Source of the DNA: Phycisphaerae bacterium
Lineage (GTDB): Bacteria; Planctomycetota; Phycisphaerae; UBA1845; UTPLA1
DNA length: 6,210 bases
Direction: 5' to 3'
NCBI GenBank assembly: GCA_029259995.1
Contig: JAJDEC010000449.1
Location: 1-6,210 of the forward strand
This document shows positions 1 through 5,933 of this stretch, piece after piece. The stretch's first letter is position 1. Each line of letters begins with the position of its first letter. The translations under genes and the position numbers were made by a program. Under the pieces are notes generated by a model. The model worked only from the letters and a program-made list of their open reading frames with translations, had not been told where the DNA came from and did no database searches.

Positions 1-602
1 AGGTCGCTCACGTCCTTTCCGATTCGCAGGTCGACGTCAAGATCAGCGTCGGCGGGTTCCTCGCCCGCCATGTGGGTCCCGTACCAATCGGCGGCCTTTA
101 CGTCCCGGCCATCGCCGGCGTGACGTTGAATACCTCGGCCGATCCGGGCTCGGACATCGCCCGCGAGCAGACGGCGTGTCGCCGCCTGCGTGTGCTTCAG
201 CATCATTGCAAGCTCTTCAAGAAAGACTATGGCCGATGGCCCGCAACCATCGCCGAGCTCGACGGCTACGTCGACTTCGCATCCCATCCGCAGCTGTTGC
301 GGCTCCGGGAGCGAAACGTCGGCTTCCTCCAGGGATTCGCGTCCGCCTTCACGATTGACGAAAAGTCCGACGCGAAGAAATCCGACGACGAAGTACTCAA
401 CGAAGACATCGACGATTCGCTCTACGAAATCGACTGGTCGGACAACGACGCCGACTGGCGGCTGAAACTGCGAGAAGGTGAATTCGTCGCCTACAAGACG
501 ATCTACATCGACGCCGAAGGGCATATTCATCGTGTATTGAAAACGAAAACGGAAGCGACCGATGCCGATGAGGCGTCACAGTCGGATTCACCGAAAATCT
601 AG
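1..602 (+). CDS. Unrecognised protein, C-terminal part only (5' end outside the window)
   Basis: The frame is open from base 3 to the TAG at 600-602, giving about 199 residues with no start needed inside the window. A GTG at 72 is a possible internal start, but nothing like a Shine-Dalgarno site precedes it and the frame is open upstream, so I treat the gene as truncated by the window edge. I do not recognise the family. The first ~50 residues are Gly/Val/Pro-rich (GPVPIGGLYVPAIAGV) and could end a beta-rich or membrane-proximal domain. Next is a helix-like stretch (about 177-281 nt) reading CRRLRVLQHHCKLFKKDYGRWP then TIAELDGYVD. It resembles the 'long helix, then D-x-G-x-(Y/W)-P, then x-x-x-L' layout of type II secretion pseudopilins, but only weakly. 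The rest is very acidic (DDEVLNEDIDDSLYEIDWSDNDADW) and ends in YIDAEGHIHRV and a polar tail. It lies 72 nt upstream of sppA on the same strand, so co-transcription is plausible. Function unknown. Confidence 0.72.
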   Translation, partial: VAHVLSDSQVDVKISVGGFLARHVGPVPIGGLYVPAIAGVTLNTSADPGSDIAREQTACRRLRVLQHHCKLFKKDYGRWPATIAELDGYVDFASHPQLLRLRERNVGFLQGFASAFTIDEKSDAKKSDDEVLNEDIDDSLYEIDWSDNDADWRLKLREGEFVAYKTIYIDAEGHIHRVLKTKTEATDADEASQSDSPKI

Positions 603-660
603 GAACCCTTGAAACGCAGACAACGAAAGCGCGAACGAAACGAAGCCCGTTGCGCCGAGC

Positions 661-670
661 TGAGGAGACG
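661..670 (+). promoter_or_regulatory. Ribosome binding site that sets the sppA start
   Basis: AGGAG at 663-667 lies 7 nt before the ATG at 675, which is ideal spacing. It decides the start: the longer in-frame option, TTG at 609, has no such site, overlaps nothing useful and would add a 22-residue, extremely basic extension in front of the signal sequence. Confidence 0.8.
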
Positions 671-674
671 TAAA

Positions 675-2615
675 ATGCCGAACAGAAACCTGATTCAATA
701 CCTGGCCGTGCTGTCCATCATGATTGCCGGCGTCGCAACGGATGCGATTCAATCGCAATCTCGCGCCCGGGCGGATGTCAATGTCGTTTCGAGCCCGGAC
801 GACAAGTCCGACGCCGACGACGATGAAAAGGATGCGGAGGCGAAGAAGGCTGAAAAGCCGAATCCCATCAAGAAGCTCGTCGAAATCCGAATCGACGCGT
901 TTCTGGTCCCCGCGCGACAGATCAACGTGCCGCTGCCGGGCCGAATCAGCACCACGCAGGAACTCATCGATCGACTCGACAAGCTCGCCAGGGATGACGA
1001 AGTCGGCGGTATCCTGTTCGACCTCGACGGCGTCGGTCTCTCCATGCCCGACATCGAGGAACTCCGCCGGAGCATCGCCGACTTCCGCAAGTCGGGGAAG
1101 ACCGTCCGCTCATTCCTGAACAGCGGCGATCCCAATAGTTTCCTGATCGCCTGCGCAACCGACGAAGTCGCCATGGCCCCCTGCGGCATGTTGGCGCTGC
1201 CCGGCATGGGCCGCGTCTTCCCGTTCATGCGAGGCATGTATCAGATGCAGGGCATTGAATTCGAAGTCATTACGGCCGGCGCATTCAAGTACCCCGGCTA
1301 CAACACGAGCCGCGAACCCAACAGGTATTTCGTCGAGGAATTCGAAGAGATCATGGACAGCTGGTTCGGCGACTATGTCAAGGCCATCGCCGACGGCCGC
1401 AACATTTCCGAAGACGAGACAAAGAACATTATCGACCTCGCGCTGTTTCAGCCCGAGGATGCGAAGAACCGCAAGCTCGTCGATGTCATCAGCTATTACG
1501 ACGACTATCGCGATCGCATCCTTCGCCGAGAGAAGTTCAAGAAGTCGGCTGACGGCGCATCGGCCCTCTCCCGCGTCACGTCGATCCAGGACCTGCTCAC
1601 GCAGATCACCAAGGAAATGAAAAAGGCCCAGGACAAATACAAGGAAGTCGGCCCCAAGATCGCCATCCTTCATGCACGCGGTCCCATCGTCGACATGAAC
1701 CTCGGCTCAGGTCTTTCCTCGTCGCTCATCATGCGTGATCCGTTCGTCAAGACGCTTGAAGAGATCCGTAAGAACAAGACCATCCGAGGCGTCGTGCTGC
1801 ACATCGACAGCCCCGGCGGCTCGGCCTACGCCTCCGACATCATCTGGAAGAAGCTCCGCGAACTCGACGAGGAAAAGCCCGTCATCGCATGCATGGGAAC
1901 TGTCGCCGCATCCGGCGGGTGCTACATCGCCGCCCCCACGCGGCTGATCTACGCATCGCCGAGCACGATCACGGGCTCGATCGGCGTCATCGCCATGCTG
2001 CAGAATCAGGCGTCGCGCCTCAATCGCATGGATGTCAACATGTTCGAGATGAAGCGCGGCGAACGCGCCCTGCTCGGTTCCGGTCATCGCGACATGTCGC
2101 CCGGCGATCGAAAAGTCATCCAGGACATGATCCTCGACACCTACGAGCAATTCCTCGATCGTTGTGCCGAAGGCCGCAAGATGCCGAAGGACGAAATTCG
2201 CAAGCTCGCCGGCGGCCGCGTCTATACGGGCCGCGACGCCCTCAAGATCGGTCTCGTCGATCGCCTGGGCGGAATCAACGATGCGATCGGCGCCGTCCGC
2301 GAAATGGCAAACATTCCGCCCAGCGCCGAGATCAAGCTCGTTCACTATCCGCGACCCAGCTCATTGGGCGAACTGGCTGAGAGCCTCTTCGGAATGCAGG
2401 CATTGATGGGCGCCGCACAGGCCGCCGATACACCGGCCCCGACGATCGGACTCGACAAGCAATTCCGATTCTTCGGCCGACGCCTGCAGCCGCTCTGCTG
2501 GATGCCCATGCCCGACATGTCCGCCGTCTTCGGTCCCCAAACGGAATTCGACGCGGCATTCGACATCCTCGGCGTTCCGCAGTCGCCGGCAACTTTTCCC
2601 GCGATGATGCCGTAG
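675..2615 (+). CDS. sppA: Signal peptide peptidase SppA, 67-kDa tandem-domain type (peptidase family S49)
   Basis: SppA is a membrane-bound serine protease that degrades signal peptides left after secretion. The protein is 646 residues from the ATG at 675, close to the ~618 of E. coli SppA. A basic, hydrophobic start (NRNLIQYLAVLSIMIAGVATDA, residues about 4-24) fits a signal sequence or N-terminal anchor. An acidic Asp/Lys linker follows (about 39-64), then two S49-like domains (roughly 65-285 and 326-575). The N-domain carries the expected general-base lysine in ITAGAFKYPG (K205). The C-domain carries IDSPGGSA, the nucleophile in TVAASGGCY (S413), and STITGSIGVI. The Lys-Ser spacing of 208 matches the E. 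coli pair K209/S409 (spacing 200). The motif reads ASGGC where many members have ASGGY. About 70 residues beyond the second domain (Pro- and Met-rich, ending ATFPAMMP) are not part of the core fold and I cannot assign them. A strong terminator follows at once, so this is the last gene of its transcript. Confidence 0.95.
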   Translation: MPNRNLIQYLAVLSIMIAGVATDAIQSQSRARADVNVVSSPDDKSDADDDEKDAEAKKAEKPNPIKKLVEIRIDAFLVPARQINVPLPGRISTTQELIDRLDKLARDDEVGGILFDLDGVGLSMPDIEELRRSIADFRKSGKTVRSFLNSGDPNSFLIACATDEVAMAPCGMLALPGMGRVFPFMRGMYQMQGIEFEVITAGAFKYPGYNTSREPNRYFVEEFEEIMDSWFGDYVKAIADGRNISEDETKNIIDLALFQPEDAKNRKLVDVISYYDDYRDRILRREKFKKSADGASALSRVTSIQDLLTQITKEMKKAQDKYKEVGPKIAILHARGPIVDMNLGSGLSSSLIMRDPFVKTLEEIRKNKTIRGVVLHIDSPGGSAYASDIIWKKLRELDEEKPVIACMGTVAASGGCYIAAPTRLIYASPSTITGSIGVIAMLQNQASRLNRMDVNMFEMKRGERALLGSGHRDMSPGDRKVIQDMILDTYEQFLDRCAEGRKMPKDEIRKLAGGRVYTGRDALKIGLVDRLGGINDAIGAVREMANIPPSAEIKLVHYPRPSSLGELAESLFGMQALMGAAQAADTPAPTIGLDKQFRFFGRRLQPLCWMPMPDMSAVFGPQTEFDAAFDILGVPQSPATFPAMMP

Positions 2616-2645
2616 GGCTGCCCGAGACAACTGATCAAATCCAAC

Positions 2646-2679
2646 GGGTGGGAATCGAGTGATTCCCGCCTCTTTTTTT
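2646..2679 (+). terminator. Intrinsic terminator after sppA
   Basis: A 10-bp stem (2647-2656 with 2661-2670; one G-U pair) closes a GAGU tetraloop and is followed by TCTTTTTTT. The stem arms read GGTGGGAATC and GATTCCCGCC. It begins about 30 nt after the sppA stop, and its stem and U-tract have textbook form for Rho-independent termination of plus-strand transcription. The same T-tract forms the left flank of the palindromic element described separately. Confidence 0.9.
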
Positions 2680-2681
2680 AT
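2673..2681 (+). repeat. Left flanking 9-mer, candidate target-site duplication
   Basis: TTTTTTTAT directly abuts the left end of the element. TTTTCTTAT abuts the right end at 3019-3027, in direct orientation with 8 of 9 bases equal. That is how an old target-site duplication would look. The tract is low in complexity and part of it is the sppA terminator's T-run, so chance is a real alternative. Confidence 0.35.
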
Positions 2682-2705
2682 GGTTCTTCACGGGTTTGCG
2701 GGGAC
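2682..2705 (+). repeat. Left end inverted repeat of the palindromic element
   Basis: The sequence begins GGTTCTTCACGG and ends TTTGCGGGGAC. It equals the reverse complement of 2995-3018 except at two positions (the 6th and 13th bases), and the match carries on into CGATG with one base gap. Confidence 0.8.
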
Positions 2706-2746
2706 CGATGACGGCGCTTGTCGACGCTGCGGCTGCATTCCACCAA

Positions 2747-2841
2747 GTCCCGGTAGGGACGACATGAAAATAGCCCAGCCTTTTTCAAGGCTGGGATTGC
2801 GCCGAGATTTTTCTAACGCATTGCCGTCCCGGAGGGACGGC
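2747..2841 (+). repeat. Left hairpin cluster (three stem-loops a, b, c)
   Basis: Hairpin a: GTCCC (2747-2751) pairs with GGGAC (2756-2760), loop GGTA. Hairpin b: CCCAGCCTT (2774-2782) pairs with AAGGCTGGG (2787-2795), loop TTTC. Hairpin c: GCCGTCCC (2823-2830) pairs with GGGACGGC (2834-2841), loop GGA. Stems a and c share the core GTCCC-loop-GGGAC, so the arm alternates two hairpin types, A-B-A. Confidence 0.85.
2767..2795 (-). terminator. Possible weak terminator for the minus-strand kinase transcript
   Basis: Read on the minus strand, hairpin b (9-bp stem, CCCAGCCTT with AAGGCTGGG) is followed by CTATTTTC, a short U-rich stretch. No better stem plus U-tract lies between the kinase stop and this point. 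It is about 230 nt beyond the stop, so the 3' untranslated region would include the right arm of the palindromic element. The U-tract is short, so efficiency is uncertain. Confidence 0.35.
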
Positions 2842-2865
2842 GTGAGCCAGGCGCGTGGCACTCGA

Positions 2866-2952
2866 TCCGTCCCACCGGGACGGAAACTGGTATTTGGAGC
2901 GTGCCCAAGCGATAAATCGCTGGGCTATTCTCAATGGATCCCTCCGGGATCC
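2866..2952 (-). repeat. Right hairpin cluster (three stem-loops d, e, f; inverted copy of the left cluster)
   Basis: Hairpin d: TCCGTCCC (2866-2873) pairs with GGGACGGA (2877-2884), loop ACC. Hairpin e: GCCCAAGCGAT (2903-2913) pairs with ATCGCTGGGC (2916-2925) with one bulged A. Hairpin f: GGATCCC (2936-2942) pairs with GGGATCC (2946-2952), loop TCC. Read on the minus strand these are A-B-A as in the left cluster. In e and f both sides of the stem differ from the left-hand counterpart yet pairing is kept, which suggests the hairpins matter and not only the sequence. Confidence 0.82.
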
Positions 2953-2994
2953 TTCGCGGCGCACAATCCAGCTTCCAGAGCGTGATACGCCATC

Positions 2995-3018
2995 GTCCCC
3001 GCAAATCCGTGATGAACC
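2995..3018 (-). repeat. Right end inverted repeat of the palindromic element
   Basis: It begins GTCCCCGCAAATCC and ends GATGAACC. It is the inverse partner of 2682-2705, with 22 of 24 positions matching. It lies only a few bases beyond the kinase stop codon and would be transcribed as the start of that mRNA's 3' untranslated region. Confidence 0.8.
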
Positions 3019-3027
3019 TTTTCTTAT
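3019..3027 (+). repeat. Right flanking 9-mer, candidate target-site duplication
   Basis: TTTTCTTAT is the direct partner of 2673-2681 (one mismatch). It contains the kinase stop codon (TAA on the minus strand, 3024-3026), so the proposed insertion would have stopped exactly at the end of the coding region without altering the protein by more than its last codons. Confidence 0.35.
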
Positions 3028-5933
3028 TCGCTTGACACCGATGGTTTGAATCCGGCGCACCGCGTCAGGTCATCGGCCGCCTCGCCGATTCGTCGATCGC
3101 CGGCCGTATAGATCGCTTCCCGAATTGACATCGCTTCGACAGCAAGCGGCTGTGCCGAACCACAGTCATCGCGAAGAATGTAAATCCGGGAGCGCCCGAG
3201 CAGCGCATCCGCCAACGTGGGATGATTCTCTCGTTCAAAGTGGCGTTCGATTTCAATGACTTCGTTGTAGAGCAATTCGGCTTCCGACTCGGCCCCGCCG
3301 TCTGCCGCGATTCGTGCCAGTCGGACCAGGGCCCATGACGTCAGTGGATTGCGTCGACCAAATCGCGCCTCCAGAATCGCGACGGCATCGCGCGCTCGCT
3401 CCATCGCGCCCTCCATGCCGAGCCGCTGTTCCGCCAGCGCGAGACGCACGGCGCTCAACGCCGCCTCATGATGCCGTTGCCCCTGTCGCGCCTGTCGAAT
3501 TCCCAGGGCCTCTTCCAATAGCGCATGGGCTTGCGCGTTTTCACCGCGCAGCGTTGCAATGTCGCTCAATCCCGTCAACGCGACGGCCAGCTTCGGATGC
3601 CTGCCGTCATGCACTTTTCGCCAGACGCCTTCGGCCTCCCGAAAAAACGTCTCCGCCTCTGAAATCCGATTCAGCTCGAACAACACACGACCGAGATTCT
3701 GCGCCGCGTAGCCGCGCGCGGGATTGCGCACTCTCGGATCATTTCGCGTCCAGTCGTCATACACGTCCCGAGCATAAGGCTCCGCTTCGCGATATCGCCC
3801 CTGTGACGTGAGAAAGACGCCGTAGTCATTCTTCACAAGCGTGTCGACGGCGCCGAAACTAAGATTCATCATGTCGATTGCCGCATCATAGAGCGACTCC
3901 GTTTCCTTCATGTTTCCACGAAGCTCCAGAATCGACGCCAGATCAATCATCGCAAACGCGAGTCGCCGATGTCCCCTTGGAAAACTCCGCTCGAAGGCGC
4001 TGACCTGCCTGCGAAACGCCGTCTCCGCCTCGTCGTAGTCGCCGCGCCGCAGGTGGATCTCTCCGATATCCGTCAGAACCGACACGACGTCGAAATGCGT
4101 CTCGCCCAACAACGCACGAAGCACATCGAACGCTTCTTCGAGCACCGGCTCCGCCGCGTCGTATTCGCCCGCCTCGACCAGCAGTCCGCCGTATTGGCTG
4201 AGCGTACGCCCCAATTCCCTCGGCCGATCCACGTGTTTTCGACGTATGGCGATCGCGAGCTGACTCAGTCGAATCATCTCATCGAAGTCATCCTTGTGAA
4301 ATCGCATCAGCGTTTCGTAACTGTCGGCCACCGCCGGATCGTCGTCGCCGAGGAGATCGCGCCGAATCTCCATGGCCTTTCGCGCGAATGCATTCCGTTC
4401 CGCGACATCCCCGGCATAGACACGCGCCACGCGATCCAGCGACCTTGCGTAGTCCACGTGATCTTCCCCGAGACAATCCCGACGAATTTCCATCGCGGCC
4501 TTGTGTTCCCGATAGGCGTCCTCGTAAACACCCAGCGCCAGGTACGCGTCCCCCAGCGTTTCGTGCAGGCGTGCCTGCACCTTCGGTCGTCCCCGGACTT
4601 CCGCGTCGACACTCGCCGCCGCACGATCCAACAAGTCGCGCACGGGCACATCCGATCCCACTTCAATCGGATCGAGCGTCTCAAAGATGCTCGCGACGTA
4701 GTTGGACACGCGAATCGCATTGTCGCGCTCCGCCGCAATCCGCCGCGACTGCATGGCGAAGATGATCGACGACGCGATCATCAGCAGCACGAGCGTCAGG
4801 CCGAAAATCGTCAGTAGCTTGTGACGCATCGCGAACCGCGTCGCCTGGTACGCCACGCTTGCCGGTCTCGCCTCGATAGGAAGCCCGCCGAGGAATCGCT
4901 CGATGTCGTTCGCCAGGGCGTCCGCCGATTGGTATCGCCGATCCGGCGACTTCTCGAGCGCCTTCAGAACGATTGTCTCCAGATCCGCGGGAAGACCCGG
5001 ACGTTTTTGGCGTGGTCTCGCCGGTTCCGTATCGCAAATCGTCTGAACGATCTCCGGAAACGGCCGGCCGCGTACGGCGTACGGCAATGCGCCCACAAGA
5101 AGTTCGTAAAGAATCACGCCCAGTGAATACACATCGCTGCGCGTATCGATCTCGTCGATCGTCCCGCGCGCCTGTTCCGGACTCAGATACGCCAAAGTCC
5201 CGACGACACTCCCCTCCATGGACAAGGACACGGAGCCGCCGAGCTCGGGATCAAGCAGTCGCGCCAAGCCGAAATCCAGCACCTTCACGCGGCCGTCGCA
5301 TGTGACCATCACGTTCTTCATCTTCAGATCGCAGTGCACGACACCTTTCTGATGCGCAAACGCAATACCACGGCAGACGTCTATGAATAGACGCAGCAGG
5401 CGTCGCCGATCATCGGCGTCCGCGGAATTCAGCCCTTCCACGAATGCGTCGAGCGTCTCGCCGTCGATCCGTTCCATCACGATGAAACTCAGCCCGTCCG
5501 CCGTCTGTTCGGCGTCAAACAACATCGCGATGTTCGGATGATTCAGCTTGGACAGGGTTTGCAGTTCGCGGCGAAACAGCCGATCGTGCCGCTGCGCCGC
5601 CGTGGCCCAGTGGGGAAGCAGCTTGACGGCGACAATTCGATCCGTCCGCGTTTGACGGGCTTCAAGGACGACGCCCATGCCGCCCCGCCCCAGCTCGCGA
5701 ATCGTCTCGTATCCGGGAATCACGACGTGCGACTCAGTTCCGAAAGCGGACAGCGCCGCAAATTCGCCGAGCATCTCGCAGAGGTTGGACGAGCCGCCGT
5801 CGTGCCGTTCCAGTAGTCGATCAAATGCCGAAAGCGATCCCGCCTGATAGGCCGCCAGCGCCGATTCAATCTCGTCGGCCGGCAGTCCGTCGTCGTCACA
5901 CGTTGTTGTGGGATCGAGGGGCATCGTCATCAC
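3024..5933 (-). CDS. Membrane Ser/Thr protein kinase with C-terminal TPR domain, HCD-type catalytic loop
   Basis: This 969-residue Hanks-type kinase phosphorylates proteins on Ser/Thr. After a ~70-residue lead, IPGYETIRELGRGGMGVV holds the glycine loop (81-89), followed by VAVK (K104), the helix-C glutamate (E123), HCDLKMKN (200-207, catalytic D202, N207), DFG (220-222), SPE (251-253, the usual APE), DVYSLG (267-272) and DRRYQSA (331-337). The arginine before the catalytic aspartate is Cys201. A hydrophobic segment (about 373-394) predicts one membrane crossing with the kinase inside. From about 430 to 960 come roughly twelve kinesin-light-chain-like TPR units, 40-43 residues apart, with recurring A-x-x-I-R-R and LGExH patterns, probably a protein-binding sensor or scaffold outside the membrane. 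GTG at 5933, ATG at 5930 and ATG at 5924 are all possible starts; none has a good Shine-Dalgarno site. The gene overlaps the upstream sigma factor by 38 nt (less with the later starts), suggesting translational coupling. Confidence 0.95.
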   Translation of the reverse strand: MMTMPLDPTTTCDDDGLPADEIESALAAYQAGSLSAFDRLLERHDGGSSNLCEMLGEFAALSAFGTESHVVIPGYETIRELGRGGMGVVLEARQTRTDRIVAVKLLPHWATAAQRHDRLFRRELQTLSKLNHPNIAMLFDAEQTADGLSFIVMERIDGETLDAFVEGLNSADADDRRRLLRLFIDVCRGIAFAHQKGVVHCDLKMKNVMVTCDGRVKVLDFGLARLLDPELGGSVSLSMEGSVVGTLAYLSPEQARGTIDEIDTRSDVYSLGVILYELLVGALPYAVRGRPFPEIVQTICDTEPARPRQKRPGLPADLETIVLKALEKSPDRRYQSADALANDIERFLGGLPIEARPASVAYQATRFAMRHKLLTIFGLTLVLLMIASSIIFAMQSRRIAAERDNAIRVSNYVASIFETLDPIEVGSDVPVRDLLDRAAASVDAEVRGRPKVQARLHETLGDAYLALGVYEDAYREHKAAMEIRRDCLGEDHVDYARSLDRVARVYAGDVAERNAFARKAMEIRRDLLGDDDPAVADSYETLMRFHKDDFDEMIRLSQLAIAIRRKHVDRPRELGRTLSQYGGLLVEAGEYDAAEPVLEEAFDVLRALLGETHFDVVSVLTDIGEIHLRRGDYDEAETAFRRQVSAFERSFPRGHRRLAFAMIDLASILELRGNMKETESLYDAAIDMMNLSFGAVDTLVKNDYGVFLTSQGRYREAEPYARDVYDDWTRNDPRVRNPARGYAAQNLGRVLFELNRISEAETFFREAEGVWRKVHDGRHPKLAVALTGLSDIATLRGENAQAHALLEEALGIRQARQGQRHHEAALSAVRLALAEQRLGMEGAMERARDAVAILEARFGRRNPLTSWALVRLARIAADGGAESEAELLYNEVIEIERHFERENHPTLADALLGRSRIYILRDDCGSAQPLAVEAMSIREAIYTAGDRRIGEAADDLTRCAGFKPSVSSE

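Larger units (their letters stand above)
2682..3018. repeat. Nested inverted-repeat element (REP/BIME-like or MITE-like) filling the convergent intergenic gap
   Basis: The 408-nt stretch between the sppA and kinase stop codons holds no convincing gene. Instead, bases 2682-2850 can be aligned along most of their length with the reverse complement of 2850-3018, allowing small gaps. The outer 24 nt match at 22 positions. An internal 11-mer, AATAGCCCAGC (2769-2779), is repeated exactly in inverse as GCTGGGCTATT (2919-2929). Three hairpins lie in each arm in mirror order at similar distances from the centre. Short open frames cross it in several directions, but they translate palindromic sequence and have no start signals. 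The pattern matches non-autonomous palindromic repeats (REP pairs or MITEs). No transposase is in the window, so mobility is inferred. Two copies of a solo repeat inserted head-to-head would give the same picture. Confidence 0.8.

Noticed and set aside
609..640. sppA promoter with TTGAAA at 609 as a -35 box
   Set aside because: No -10-like hexamer occurs 16-19 nt downstream, and the gap is better explained as a spacer within a transcript.
1110..2345. Two minus-strand open frames (187 and 212 codons) antisense to sppA
   Set aside because: They are shadows of sppA, which has family-wide motifs and catalytic residues in its own frame. The antisense translations show no recognisable protein.
2747..2952. 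CRISPR array
   Set aside because: The repeated units are inverted hairpins of unequal spacing, not direct repeats with regular unique spacers.
2659..2985. Plus-strand open frame of 108 codons over the intergenic gap
   Set aside because: It starts inside the terminator stem and translates the palindromic element. There is no Shine-Dalgarno site or recognisable domain. Phrases such as SLRDPSRR from this and the overlapping frame at 2855-3049 look like repeat translations often mis-annotated as hypothetical proteins.
2785..3060. Minus-strand open frames (91 and 63 codons) across the element
   Set aside because: They are the other-strand reading of the same hairpins and partly overlap the kinase's end. 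Nothing supports expression.
3969..4817. Long plus-strand open frame of 282 codons antisense to the kinase
   Set aside because: It lies wholly opposite the TPR coding region, where high GC at third positions keeps the opposite strand open. It is Arg/His-rich with no domain and no ribosome site.
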